A stretch of DNA of 64,000 bases from an uncultured Bacilli bacterium (GCA_947632355.1 CANROY010000002.1:3943-67942); one strand, 5' to 3'; numbered from the stretch's first letter, positions 17,514 to 25,977 are shown. Program-made: numbers and translations. The notes: generated by a model from the letters alone, not told the origin.

Positions 17514-17999
17514 ATGAAAGGTTTAGTAACTTTAGAAATAGATAATGAAAATAGACTAATTGGTTTGGATAATCCTTATGTAGAAGAAATAGGAGATCAT
17601 TTTTTAGAAGCTAATTATTCTTTAACTTATCTTAATTTACCAAATGTTAAAAAAATAGGAAATAGTTTTTTATTTAGCGATACTAAATTATCAAAATTAA
17701 ATTTACCAAATGTTAGATCAATAGGCCATTGTTTTATGTTTTATAATAATGTTTTAATCCATTTAAACTTAGATAATCTAGTGGAAATAGGTTCTTGGTT
17801 TTTGGCAAAAAATAATTCAGTAATAAATTTGAATTTAGAAAGTATAGAAATAATTGGAGACCTTTTTATGCCAAATAATCATAATTTAGTAAAAATTCGT
17901 ATTCCAAATGATGAACGTGTTTATGAAATGCTTATTCAACAACACCCTAAATACAAAGGAAAAATAGAAATGGTGGAAAAGGAGGAAAGAACAAGATGA
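17514..17999 (+). CDS. Small leucine-rich-repeat protein (BspA-like repeats)
   Basis: A 161-residue protein made almost entirely of repeats of about 23 residues of the form LNLPNVxxIGxxFLxxNxxL, seen at least five times (YLNLPNVKKIGNSF, KLNLPNVRSIGHCF, HLNLDNLVEIGSWF, NLNLESIEIIGDLF). These are leucine-rich repeats of the LRR_5/BspA type. There is no signal peptide, so it appears cytosolic. ATG 17514 lacks a clear ribosome binding site. The frame is open back to the stop of the previous gene, with plausible coding sequence in between. It may therefore be the tail of a larger interrupted gene. It overlaps the next gene by 4 bases (ATGA). Confidence 0.65.
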   Translation: MKGLVTLEIDNENRLIGLDNPYVEEIGDHFLEANYSLTYLNLPNVKKIGNSFLFSDTKLSKLNLPNVRSIGHCFMFYNNVLIHLNLDNLVEIGSWFLAKNNSVINLNLESIEIIGDLFMPNNHNLVKIRIPNDERVYEMLIQQHPKYKGKIEMVEKEERTR

Positions 18000-18280
18000 T
18001 AAAATGTGTGATAGAAAAGGTAGAAGATTACAACTATTCCATTCGTGATATCGAAAATGAAATGCATATTTTAAATATGGACTTTTATGGTCTTAAAAAG
18101 AAACCTAGTGTAGGAGATTGTTTATATATAAAAAAAGAACTTTTAAATGCACAAGTTCCTTTATATTTTGAAGTTATGCCCAGTTTAAATAAAGAAGCCT
18201 TCCTTCGATTAAACGAAAAAGAATTTCTTTTACTTATTATTGAAAATCAAGAATATTATTTAAGAAGAGTTTATGGTTGA
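17996..18280 (+). CDS. Small unknown protein
   Basis: A 94-residue protein with a strong AAAGGAGGAAAG ribosome binding site before ATG 17996, overlapping the LRR gene stop by ATGA. The pattern of short strands (MIKCVIEKVEDYNYSIRD, PSVGDCLYIKKELL) would suit a small OB-fold or beta-barrel. It converges with the DUF192 gene and overlaps its end by 10 bases. No family is recognised with confidence. Confidence 0.65.
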   Translation: MIKCVIEKVEDYNYSIRDIENEMHILNMDFYGLKKKPSVGDCLYIKKELLNAQVPLYFEVMPSLNKEAFLRLNEKEFLLLIIENQEYYLRRVYG

Positions 18281-18600
18281 ATAAAATGAATTGTATCTCC
18301 AACATGTAAAGAAAAACTAGTATTTTTAGGTAATTCTAAAATACTTGTTTTTTTAATGCTATGGTTGATTTTAATGATTTTATTTTTAGAACAATTTCGT
18401 TCTATAAAAAGAATTGTATTTTCGCTATTTAAACCGATTATATCAATTTCTTCTTTCATAAAGAAGGTATGAACACTATTGCATTTTGGAAATAGAATAC
18501 CAGAATGGATATTCGTTTTACCCATAAATCCCATCAAACGTTCCGAAAAGTTTGTGGCTATTTTGATATCAAACGAATTTTTTTCTAATTGTAGTTTCAA
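18271..18600 (-). CDS. DUF192 family protein
   Basis: A protein of about 109 residues matching the DUF192 pattern: RLMGFMGKTNIHSGILFP near the N-terminus and SVHTFFMKEEIDIIGLN, a variant of the family block GMLFxF-xxxxxxMKNTxxPLDxxFID. The C-terminus (LELPKNTSFSLHVGDTI) is also typical. The family is small and its biochemical role is not settled. The likely start is TTG 18600, five bases after AGGTGA. A GTG at 18609 overlaps that ribosome binding site. The first segment is not a clear signal peptide, although many relatives are exported. Confidence 0.75.
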   Translation of the reverse strand: MKLQLEKNSFDIKIATNFSERLMGFMGKTNIHSGILFPKCNSVHTFFMKEEIDIIGLNSENTILFIERNCSKNKIIKINHSIKKTSILELPKNTSFSLHVGDTIHFIQP

Positions 18601-18703
18601 AAGTATCACCTAATACATCATATCATAAAACTGTCAAATTGGTTCTAAAAGAATAGCAATTTCTTTTTATTTCTTCTATAATAAAACTAGAATAGAGGTC
18701 GCT

Positions 18704-19798
18704 ATGAAAAAGAAATTGAAATTAGTTTTATGTCTTTTACTATTCGTTCTTTTCGTCTTTTTACTATGGAACTCTTCAAAAATAAAGTTTAAAAAAGAGT
18801 TAGAATTATCTTTGAATCGAGAGAGTTATCAAAAAGATATTGTTTCTAAAGTATTAAATGGGAAACATTTAACAGAAAATGAACGCATTGATACTTCATC
18901 TTTAGGTGAAAAAGAAGTAATTGTTTCTTTTAAAACGTTTTATGGACTTACCAAAAAATATAAGGTAAAAGTAAACGTAGTTGATAAAGAAAGTCCAACA
19001 ATTAAGTATCAAAATACGATTACAACAACGAAAGGAAAAGAAATTGATTTAACAAAAGGCGTTGAAGTACACGATAATTCAAATGAAGAAATTTCTGTTG
19101 CAGTCGAAGGAGAATATGACATTAATAAAGTGGGAGAATACACGTTATACTATATAGCAAAAGATTCGAGTGGCAATAGCACAAAAGAGGAATTTACCTT
19201 AAAAGTATTAAGTTCTTCTTCTAGTAATGAAACGTATTTTACAACTTCGAAAGGATTTCAAGGAGTTGTAAAGGATGGTGCAACCTATATTGATGGCACA
19301 TTAATTGTAAATAAAAGTTATGGATTACCTTCAACATTCGGTAGTGGTCTTACAAACGAAACAACAACGGCATTTAAAAAATTACAATCTGCTGCTTTAC
19401 TTGATGGCTTAAATATCTATATTGCAAGTGGTTGGAGGTCTTATCAAAAACAAGTGACGCTTTATAATAATTATGTAGCAAGAGATGGAAAAGAAGCAGC
19501 AGATACGTATTCTGCAAGGCCTGGATATTCTGAACACCAATCAGGGTTTACTTTTGATGTCAATGAAGTTAGTGATAAATTTATTGGAACACCGGAAGCC
19601 AATTGGTTAAGTGATAATTGTTATAAATATGGGTTTATTTTAAGATATCCAAATGGAAAACAAGATATTACGGGATTTAAATATGAATCATGGCATTTCC
19701 GTTATGTTGGAGAGGAACTAGCAACCAAACTTTATAACAACGGGGATTGGTTAACTTTAGAGGAATACTTTGGTATTGATAGTGTTTATAAGGATTAG
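18704..19798 (+). CDS. D-alanyl-D-alanine carboxypeptidase, VanY/M15B type, membrane-anchored
   Basis: Cell-wall peptidase that trims the terminal D-Ala of peptidoglycan stems. An N-terminal membrane anchor (residues about 5-24, LKLVLCLLLFVLFVFLLW) is followed by an Ig-like domain (about 85-165, VNVVDKESPTIKYQNT to STKEEFTLKVL). The C-terminal M15 catalytic domain has SGWRSYQKQ, the zinc motif SxHxxGxxxD in GYSEHQSGFTFDVN, and ESWHFRYVG with the last His ligand. At 364 residues it is complete. The ribosome binding site is AGAGGT. It is monocistronic and ends in its own terminator. The predicted substrate fits the meso-DAP wall suggested by MurE. Confidence 0.92.
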   Translation: MKKKLKLVLCLLLFVLFVFLLWNSSKIKFKKELELSLNRESYQKDIVSKVLNGKHLTENERIDTSSLGEKEVIVSFKTFYGLTKKYKVKVNVVDKESPTIKYQNTITTTKGKEIDLTKGVEVHDNSNEEISVAVEGEYDINKVGEYTLYYIAKDSSGNSTKEEFTLKVLSSSSSNETYFTTSKGFQGVVKDGATYIDGTLIVNKSYGLPSTFGSGLTNETTTAFKKLQSAALLDGLNIYIASGWRSYQKQVTLYNNYVARDGKEAADTYSARPGYSEHQSGFTFDVNEVSDKFIGTPEANWLSDNCYKYGFILRYPNGKQDITGFKYESWHFRYVGEELATKLYNNGDWLTLEEYFGIDSVYKD

Positions 19799-19815
19799 TG
19801 CTAGACTAATTCTTT
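19790..19815 (+). terminator. Intrinsic terminator of the carboxypeptidase gene
   Basis: AAGGATTAGT (19790-19799) pairs with ACTAATTCTT (19805-19814), one G-U, followed by T residues. The stop codon lies in the 5' arm. Confidence 0.8.
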
Positions 19816-19908
19816 TTATATTTTTATTGAAAATTAAATGAAAATCAGTATAATAGGATATACTGATTTACTTTGTAAAACTTAAAAAAACTAATGGGAA
19901 GTGTAAAG

Positions 19909-20628
19909 ATGAATAAAAAAGATAAGAATATTGAATTAAAGATTTATGAATTACTAGGAATTAAAACGTTTAGAAAAGCAGCTTTTAAATTTTTTTATGT
20001 TCTATTTATACCATTTTCTTTGGATATGACAAAAGAAGAACGCTATCGTTTAATTTATAAAACTCCTAATAATTATATTATGAAAAAGGGAAATGGTCTT
20101 CAAGATTTACAAGATTTTAAAAAGTGCTTATTGTTTAATGTTGGAATCCATTCATTGGCTTTGTTCGTTTGTATACCATATTTTTTAGAAATTATTAAAG
20201 GTACTGTATCATTAATGGCAACAATTATTAGTCTTTTTTTGGCTATGATAAATATATATTGTATTATGTTACAAAGATACAATTATATTAGAATTAATAA
20301 TGTTATTAAAAAATTTTTACCACGTGAAGAAGCAAAGAAAGATATATTAAAAGAAGAATTAAAAAAAGAGGATTCTTTGTTAGCTGCTCATACTTATTCG
20401 ATAGTAAACAAACAAAATAAAGAAAAAAGTATTTCCTTTCAAGAGTTTCTTGATACTGCTACTTATCATGAACTTATAAAATATCGCAATTATTTATCGA
20501 ATCAATTGGCTATGGGACAACAAGATTTTTCTGAATTAGAAGAAAATAGTTTTCGTGTTCCTTTTTCTAAAAATAAATCTTTAAAATTAGAATTACTACC
20601 TAATAGAAATAATGAAAGTGCTAAATGA
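19909..20628 (+). CDS. Unknown membrane protein
   Basis: A 239-residue protein with two or three hydrophobic segments (around residues 20-35, 76-96 and 99-121, for example NVGIHSLALFVCIPYFLEII), then a charged cytosolic tail rich in Lys and Glu. ATG 19909 has GGGAAG about eight bases upstream; an earlier in-frame ATG at 19894 overlaps that site. The start region (KIYELLGIKTFRKAAFKF) recalls small integral membrane acyltransferase-like proteins, but I cannot support that assignment. It appears to be a single-gene unit. Confidence 0.65.
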   Translation: MNKKDKNIELKIYELLGIKTFRKAAFKFFYVLFIPFSLDMTKEERYRLIYKTPNNYIMKKGNGLQDLQDFKKCLLFNVGIHSLALFVCIPYFLEIIKGTVSLMATIISLFLAMINIYCIMLQRYNYIRINNVIKKFLPREEAKKDILKEELKKEDSLLAAHTYSIVNKQNKEKSISFQEFLDTATYHELIKYRNYLSNQLAMGQQDFSELEENSFRVPFSKNKSLKLELLPNRNNESAK

Positions 20629-20657
20629 TTAGCAATAACAAAAAAATTAAAAAAATA

Positions 20658-20666
20658 TGCTATAAT
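20658..20666 (+). promoter_or_regulatory. Extended -10 element upstream of the PHP fragment
   Basis: TGCTATAAT at 20658-20666, an extended -10. Downstream at 20685-20711 is an eight-codon ORF (MDIVKKNY) with AGGTGA before it, possibly a leader or the fossil start of another gene. Confidence 0.55.
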
Positions 20667-20748
20667 ACGTATAGGTGATTCTCCATGGATATCGTTAAAA
20701 AGAATTATTAAATTTTGAAATAGAAGAAAAATGAAAGAAGGTTTTTGT

Positions 20749-21024
20749 ATGATTGATCTTCATACGCATACTTTATATTCTGATGGAAGTTCTAGTGTAG
20801 AAGAACTTTTAACGAAAGCCGAAAAACTACATTTAAGTTTACTTTCCATAACGGATCATGATACGATACAAGCACATTTTGAATTACAAAATCCTATAAT
20901 AAGAAATCTATTTCATGGTGAAATACTATCTGGAGTTGAATTAGCAACAACTTATAAAGAAGAATATTCAAAATTGTTTATAGATGATACGGATTCAATG
21001 AAAAGAGGAAGAGTTTTAAAATAA
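20749..21024 (+). pseudogene. Truncated PHP-domain phosphoesterase
   Basis: The first 65 residues match the start of PHP-domain phosphoesterases: MIDLHTHTLYSDGSS with the HxH metal ligands, SITDHDT with the second metal motif, and SGVEL with the third. The protein then ends after about 91 residues in an unrelated charged tail, whereas family members are near 250-300 residues. The later His and Asp ligands are missing, so activity is unlikely. ATG 20749 has AGAAGG upstream, and 20731 is an alternative start. No continuation was seen in the other frames before the pilin gene. This is most likely a gene remnant, though a short expressed product is possible because its promoter and ribosome binding site are intact. 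Confidence 0.65.
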
Positions 21025-21085
21025 CATAAAAGATTTGACTTTACCTCTTTTTTCTTATATATTTATGGTAAGAGTAGGTGGTAAG

Positions 21086-21289
21086 ATGCTACGAAATAAA
21101 CATGGTCAAACGTTAGTGGAATATGTATTAATTGTTGCTTTAATTAGTGTCATTGCTGTTGCTTTAGTAAGTTATTTTGGGGGCTATTTAAAAGATGCAA
21201 TTACAAAAACTTCTTGTCCGTTAGTGGACCAAGAGTATGTTGCAGGGTCAAAACCTGGAGAGGGCATATGCCAAGAAAAAGAAACGTAA
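21086..21289 (+). CDS. flp: Flp-type pilin (Tad pilus major subunit)
   Basis: A 67-residue prepilin. The N-terminus MLRNKHG is followed by QTLVEYVLIVALISVIAV, which gives a prepilin-peptidase cleavage site after Gly7 with Glu at mature position 5 and the conserved Tyr. One hydrophobic helix follows, then a short polar tail with two Cys (TSCPLV, GICQEK) that could form a disulfide. ATG 21086 has TAGGTGG upstream. A strong terminator follows directly, and the rest of the cluster has its own promoter. The major pilin is therefore made from a separate, probably more abundant, transcript. Confidence 0.88.
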   Translation: MLRNKHGQTLVEYVLIVALISVIAVALVSYFGGYLKDAITKTSCPLVDQEYVAGSKPGEGICQEKET

Positions 21290-21312
21290 ATACTTTGCAC
21301 TTACGTTTTTTT
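21282..21312 (+). terminator. Terminator between flp and the tad genes
   Basis: AAACGTAA (21282-21289) pairs perfectly with TTACGTTT (21301-21308), followed by TTTT. It separates the pilin transcript from the assembly genes. Confidence 0.85.
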
Positions 21313-21313
21313 A

Positions 21314-21322
21314 TGATATAAT
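21314..21322 (+). promoter_or_regulatory. Extended -10 promoter element for the tad assembly genes
   Basis: TGATATAAT (21314-21322), directly after the flp terminator and 31 bases before the TadE start. Confidence 0.55.
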
Positions 21323-21352
21323 AATTTTTGATAATAGAGGGGTAGTGATGTG

Positions 21353-21703
21353 ATGCTAAAAAAACGCGATGGGCAGGCTTTAGTTGAGTTTGTCATCCTT
21401 TTACCCATCTTTATTTTTATGATATTTGCCATCATTGATTTTGGAAAAATATGGTCGGTTTCCAACAACTTAGAAAGTCGTATGGATGATGTGGTTACAC
21501 TGTATAAAGAAAATAGTTCTTTAGAGATAATCGAAAACGATTTAAATCTAAAAACAGATTCTATTACGCTAGAAATTCAAGAAGAAGAAAAAACAACCAA
21601 TATTTTTTTAAAAAAGGAAGTAGATATTATAACACCGGGATTAAATTTAATCCTAAAAAATCCTTATGAAGCGAAAGTAAAAAGAGTGATTTATAATGAA
21701 TAA
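21353..21703 (+). CDS. TadE-like pilus protein
   Basis: A 116-residue protein with a TadE-type N-terminus: MLKKRDG then QALVEFVILLPIFIFMIFAIIDFG. Cleavage after Gly7 would leave Glu at mature position 5. A soluble, mostly beta C-terminal domain faces outside. Minor pseudopilins of this kind are processed by the same peptidase as Flp. ATG 21353 has GAGGGG ten bases upstream; GTG 21350 is an alternative start. The 3' end overlaps the next gene by 8 bases. Confidence 0.82.
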   Translation: MLKKRDGQALVEFVILLPIFIFMIFAIIDFGKIWSVSNNLESRMDDVVTLYKENSSLEIIENDLNLKTDSITLEIQEEEKTTNIFLKKEVDIITPGLNLILKNPYEAKVKRVIYNE

Positions 21704-22067
21704 CAAAGGTCAAACATTAATTCTATTTGTACTTTTATTACCCCTGTTACTTCTATTAATGGCTTTCGTTATTGATACGGGAATGATTCTAAAAGAAAAA
21801 ACAAAACTCGATAGTACATTAAGAACGGTTTTAAAAACAACGTATAAGGATAAAGAAGAAGAAAATTATGAAGAACGTTTAACAAAGTTACTAGAAGAAA
21901 ATGAAATACCTTGTACCAATATGGAATTGGAACGGAAAGAAAATAAAATACGTTTACAAATTACGTATGAAAAAGAAAGTATTTTTGGAAAAATCATTGG
22001 TCTAAACACGTATAAAATAAAAAGTACAATGAGTATCAATCAAGATGAAAGAATAGTAAAAGAATAG
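21696..22067 (+). CDS. TadE/TadG-like membrane pseudopilin
   Basis: A 123-residue protein starting MNNKG followed by QTLILFVLLLPLLLLLMAFVIDTGM, a hydrophobic helix of TadE/TadG type, then a charged extracytoplasmic domain. The Gly before the helix is kept but mature position 5 is Leu instead of Glu, so processing by a prepilin peptidase may be inefficient. It overlaps the previous gene by 8 bases and precedes tadZ by 11 bases. It is probably a minor component of the same pilus. Confidence 0.75.
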   Translation: MNNKGQTLILFVLLLPLLLLLMAFVIDTGMILKEKTKLDSTLRTVLKTTYKDKEEENYEERLTKLLEENEIPCTNMELERKENKIRLQITYEKESIFGKIIGLNTYKIKSTMSINQDERIVKE

Positions 22068-22078
22068 AGGGATTTGTT

Positions 22079-22882
22079 ATGTCAAAGACAAAAGGAAAAT
22101 CAATATGCATCTTTTCTTCTAAAGGTGGAGTTGGAAAAACCATTACCACCATTAATTTAGCAGGTATATTTGAACATTTAGAAAAGAAAGTCTTACTAAT
22201 TGATTTAGATTTATCTAGTGGTGGTATTAGTATGGCTTTAAATCGTCCTTTTGAAAAAACAATCTTTAATTTTGTTGATGATGTCAATAACAATCGTTAT
22301 GAAGAATTTAAAAATTATACAACCAAGTATGATGATTTTATTGATATTTTACCTTGTCCTAAAGACCCTCGCCAATGTAATAAGATTGATTCTAAATATA
22401 TTGATATTTTAATTGATAAAGCCGAATCCAACTACGATGTCGTTTTAATTGATACGCATCATGTTTTAAGTGAAATCAATATTGTAACGCTTGATAAAGT
22501 AGATACGATTCTATTTGTTTTATCAAATGATCCACTCGATTTAAAAAATATGAAATCCTTAATGAGTATTTTTAAAGATTCTGATATTACAAACTATAAG
22601 ATACTTCTTAATAATAGTCGTGATCCTTATAAAGATTATTTTTCTATCTTTGATATTAAAAGCATTATAAAAGCCAATATTGATTATACACTATCTTCTA
22701 ATTTTTATATTAAAAATATGGATGATTATGTGATGAATGGTGAAATTATTACGTTACAAAATAAAATGGCTTCTACGTTTAATAAAGACTATGAAACGTT
22801 TATGACGATTGCCCTAGATTTATTAGAAAAAGATAAAGATAAAGTACAAAAGGAAGAGGGGGAAACAAATGAGCAAGACTAG
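22079..22882 (+). CDS. tadZ: TadZ/CpaE-like ParA-family ATPase
   Basis: A MinD/ParA-type ATPase that positions the Tad secretion machine in the cell. The deviant Walker A motif is SSKGGVGKTITT (residues 13-24), followed by KVLLIDLDLSSGG, and VVLIDTHHVLS as the switch region. At 267 residues it lacks the N-terminal receiver-like domain of CpaE. ATG 22079 has GAGGGA upstream. It overlaps cpaF by 14 bases, so the two are coupled. The context makes the Tad role much more likely than chromosome partitioning. Confidence 0.87.
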   Translation: MSKTKGKSICIFSSKGGVGKTITTINLAGIFEHLEKKVLLIDLDLSSGGISMALNRPFEKTIFNFVDDVNNNRYEEFKNYTTKYDDFIDILPCPKDPRQCNKIDSKYIDILIDKAESNYDVVLIDTHHVLSEINIVTLDKVDTILFVLSNDPLDLKNMKSLMSIFKDSDITNYKILLNNSRDPYKDYFSIFDIKSIIKANIDYTLSSNFYIKNMDDYVMNGEIITLQNKMASTFNKDYETFMTIALDLLEKDKDKVQKEEGETNEQD

Positions 22883-24200
22883 TTTAATTGATGCTTTTAA
22901 CATTGAAAGAAAAGCCCCAAAAATGGGAAGTATTTCGGATTATGAAATATTTCCAGATAAAAAGTTACTTGATGATTTAAGAACAACCATTGTTGAAAAT
23001 TTAATCGATAAAGAAATTCCAGAAGATAAAGTATTAAATGAATTTATCAATGAAGAAATTGAAAATGCCATTGAAGGACATGACTTAACGAACTTAGAAA
23101 GAAGTCATTTGTTCAACTTAATTGATAATGAAATTAATGGCTATGGGCCTTTAACAGAAGTATTAGAAGATAAAAATATTACCGAGATTATGGTGAATAG
23201 TCCAAACGAAATCTATATTGAAATCGATGGACGTCTAATAAAGGATGAAAGTATCTCATTCATTAATGATGAACACATTGTAAGAACGATTGAACGTTTA
23301 ATCGAACCTCTTGGAAGAACGATTGATGCTGCAAATCCAATGGTGGATTCAAGATTACTAGATGGATCTCGTATTAATGCGGTGATACCTCCTTTATCGA
23401 CAAAAGGACCTGTGATTACGATTCGTAAGTTTAAAGAAACGATGCAAAGTATAGAAGATTTAATTCGTATTGGTTCGTTAACACCGTATATGGCTCGTTT
23501 TTTAGAAGCCTCTGTTAAAAGTAAACTAAACATTATTGTTTGCGGAGGTACTGGTAGTGGTAAAACAACCCTTTTGAATATTTTAAGTGGTTTTATTCGT
23601 CCAGAAGAACGTATTATTACGATTGAGGATGCAGCAGAATTAAGGCTTCATCAAAAACACGTTATTTCTCTAGAAACAAGAGTTACAAATTACGATAAAG
23701 ACGGAGAAATTACCATACGAGATTTAGTTAGAAATTCTCTTCGTATGCGACCTGACCGCATTATTGTAGGTGAAGTTCGTGGGAAAGAAGCCTTCGATAT
23801 GCTACAAGCCATGAATACTGGACATGATGGGTCTTTAACTACGTTACATGCAAATGGCCCTATTGATGCTTTAAATCGTTTGGAAACCATGGTTTTAATG
23901 AGTGGTTTAGATATCCCTATTAAAGCTATTCGTGAATATATCACAAGTGCTATTGATATTGTTGTCAATATCGATCGAATGAATGACGGAAAAAGAAAAA
24001 TAACATCCATTTGTGAAATTGAAGGTTTTGAAGAAGACCGTATTAAACTAAAAGAAATCTTTAGTTTTAAACAAATTGGACTTACCGAAAGTGGAGAAGT
24101 CGATGGAGAATTTATTCTTCATAACTTTATACCAAAAGTCTATAAGAAAATGACTTCTCGTGGTATTTACGATTTAGAGGATATTTTTAGTAAAAAATAA
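22869..24200 (+). CDS. cpaF: Tad pilus assembly ATPase TadA/CpaF
   Basis: Type II/IV secretion ATPase that powers pilus assembly. Walker A is GGTGSGKTT (residues 226-234), the Asp/Glu box is ERIITIEDAAEL, and Walker B with the following His box is RPDRIIVGEVRG...GHDGSLTTLHANGP. The N-terminal domain (GYGPLTEVLEDKNITEIMVN) is typical of CpaF. At 443 residues the length is normal. The ribosome binding site is AGAGGGGG, within the end of tadZ. TadB and TadC follow as the membrane platform. Confidence 0.96.
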   Translation: MSKTSLIDAFNIERKAPKMGSISDYEIFPDKKLLDDLRTTIVENLIDKEIPEDKVLNEFINEEIENAIEGHDLTNLERSHLFNLIDNEINGYGPLTEVLEDKNITEIMVNSPNEIYIEIDGRLIKDESISFINDEHIVRTIERLIEPLGRTIDAANPMVDSRLLDGSRINAVIPPLSTKGPVITIRKFKETMQSIEDLIRIGSLTPYMARFLEASVKSKLNIIVCGGTGSGKTTLLNILSGFIRPEERIITIEDAAELRLHQKHVISLETRVTNYDKDGEITIRDLVRNSLRMRPDRIIVGEVRGKEAFDMLQAMNTGHDGSLTTLHANGPIDALNRLETMVLMSGLDIPIKAIREYITSAIDIVVNIDRMNDGKRKITSICEIEGFEEDRIKLKEIFSFKQIGLTESGEVDGEFILHNFIPKVYKKMTSRGIYDLEDIFSKK

Positions 24201-24220
24201 AAAAGAAAGGAAAGAAGTTT

Positions 24221-25228
24221 ATGAAAAGTATGACCCTACCAATTCTATTACTTTTAGTAGCTGCACTAGTTGGTGCCATCCTTTTGGTTGTGCTTATTTA
24301 TAATGCCTTACAAAACGCTCGTTTAGAAAAACGTTTTGAAGATTTTAGTATGCATGCAAGTAATGATGAATTTCTTTCCTTTTTAGATACTATTATAGAT
24401 GGAATTTCTATTTTTATTACGAAATTTAGTCATATTTTGATGAAATTTGGTTTTTTAAGGAAATATGCCAATCACTATTTAAAGTACATTAGTTATGAAG
24501 AAAAAGAAGATAAAGAACCAATGGAATATATAGCAGTGAAGTTGTTTGTTGGTGCTATTTTTCTATTCTTAAGTTTAATAACGTCTTTTCTAAAAACAAA
24601 AACGCTTTCTCCCGTTTCTAGTCTTCTTAGTTTTCTAATTGGATTTTTCCTATACGATTTTGTGTTATGGATGCAATTTCAAAAGAAAAGAAGAAATATT
24701 GAAAATGATTTAGTAAAAGCGATTATGATTATGAATAATAGTTTTAAATCCGGTAAGAATATTATGCAAGCCATTGTGACGGTCAAAAATGAACTAGATG
24801 GACCTATTTCTTTAGAATTTAAAAAAATCTATATGGATATGACCTATGGGCTTAGTTTGGATGTTGTTTTTAATCGTTTTTATGAACGAGTAAAACTAGA
24901 AGATGCCAAATACATTGCTTCTTCCTTAACTTTACTAGATAAAACAGGGGGAAATATTATTAAAGTGTTTGAAACAATCGAAAAATCTTTTTATAGCAAG
25001 AAAAGAATGCGTGATGAGTTAAAAAGTATGACAGCAGCCAGTGTGTTTGTCTATCGTGTTTTAGTTGTGTTACCACTTCTATTTACAACGTTTATTTTTA
25101 TCGTAAATCCCAACTATTTTGCACCGTTTTTTAACTCTTTTATCGGTTTAGTAGTCTTTAGTTTTATACTCATTCTATATTTTTGCTATATTGGCATTAT
25201 TAGGAAGATATTAGAGGTGAAGATGTAA
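24221..25228 (+). CDS. tadB: Tad platform protein TadB
   Basis: Integral membrane component of the Tad system, T2SSF family. There is a transmembrane segment at residues 5-27, two more at about 105-150, a cytosolic T2SSF domain with the pattern LVKAIMIMNNSFKSGKNIMQAI, and two C-terminal segments at about 270-325. At 335 residues the length is normal. The ribosome binding site is GAAAGGAAAG, 20 bases after cpaF. It shares a base with tadC (overlap at 25228), showing tight coupling. Confidence 0.9.
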   Translation: MKSMTLPILLLLVAALVGAILLVVLIYNALQNARLEKRFEDFSMHASNDEFLSFLDTIIDGISIFITKFSHILMKFGFLRKYANHYLKYISYEEKEDKEPMEYIAVKLFVGAIFLFLSLITSFLKTKTLSPVSSLLSFLIGFFLYDFVLWMQFQKKRRNIENDLVKAIMIMNNSFKSGKNIMQAIVTVKNELDGPISLEFKKIYMDMTYGLSLDVVFNRFYERVKLEDAKYIASSLTLLDKTGGNIIKVFETIEKSFYSKKRMRDELKSMTAASVFVYRVLVVLPLLFTTFIFIVNPNYFAPFFNSFIGLVVFSFILILYFCYIGIIRKILEVKM

Positions 25229-25929
25229 TGAAAAAACATACAATTGCCCATCATATCTATCCTAAAAAAACGATAGAAAGAATTAACCAAAAAATAACGT
25301 ATTTAGGACCATTTAATACGCTTGATACGTATACGTTCCTACATTTTCGCTTGATTGTTTCTGTACTTATCTTTGTTCTTTTCTTAATCTTTAGTAAACA
25401 CGGAGCCATTCTAGCACCAATCCTTGTTGTCGTTTTCTACTATGGAAGTGAAAAAATACTACTTGATGAACGCATTTTAAAACGTACAAAAAAACTAGAA
25501 GAAGAAGCCATATTCTTTTTTGAAATCTTAAGTCTTACTTTAGAAACAAATCCTTATTTAAAAGGAGCACTTGAATTGACAACAAAAAATATTGATAGTG
25601 AGTTATCGATAGAATTTCAAAAAACACTTTCTGATGTTTCGTTAGGAAAAAGTTTTTCGGAAAGTTTAGTTTTAATGAAAGAACGTATTCCAAGTGATGC
25701 CATTAATACGATTCTCTTAAACTTAACAGAATCTAGTATTTTTGGAAACAATATCGTTGAGAGTTTAAAGAATCAACTTGAGTATTTACGTGATAAAAAA
25801 CTTCTAGAAATTAAGGGAGAAATCGCCAAGTTACCGATGAAAATGAGTATTTTATCTGTACTATTCTTTATTCCAATTATGCTCCTGATCATTCTAGCAC
25901 CTGTTTTACTTGATTTTTTCCTAAAATAA
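25228..25929 (+). CDS. tadC: Tad platform protein TadC
   Basis: Second T2SSF-family membrane protein, partner of TadB. Transmembrane segments lie at about residues 42-75 and at the C-terminus (MSILSVLFFIPIMLLIILAPVLL). The central cytosolic segment (AIFFFEILSLTLETNPYLKGALE) resembles the T2SSF helix bundle. At 233 residues it is shorter than typical TadC proteins (near 300). It starts on the last base of tadB and is the last gene of the cluster. No prepilin peptidase (TadV) or secretin gene is seen in the window. Confidence 0.85.
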   Translation: MKKHTIAHHIYPKKTIERINQKITYLGPFNTLDTYTFLHFRLIVSVLIFVLFLIFSKHGAILAPILVVVFYYGSEKILLDERILKRTKKLEEEAIFFFEILSLTLETNPYLKGALELTTKNIDSELSIEFQKTLSDVSLGKSFSESLVLMKERIPSDAINTILLNLTESSIFGNNIVESLKNQLEYLRDKKLLEIKGEIAKLPMKMSILSVLFFIPIMLLIILAPVLLDFFLK

Positions 25930-25949
25930 CACTTGAATTAAAGCAAATT

Positions 25950-25972
25950 TACTAGTTTTACTAGTATTTTTT
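25950..25972 (+). terminator. Terminator of the tad operon
   Basis: TACTAG (25950-25955) pairs with CTAGTA (25961-25966), followed by six T. Confidence 0.75.
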
Positions 25973-25977
25973 CTTGT

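Noticed and set aside
22079..22882. ParA-type plasmid or chromosome partition gene
   Set aside because: No parB or parS is nearby and the gene overlaps cpaF inside a Tad cluster, so TadZ is the better call.
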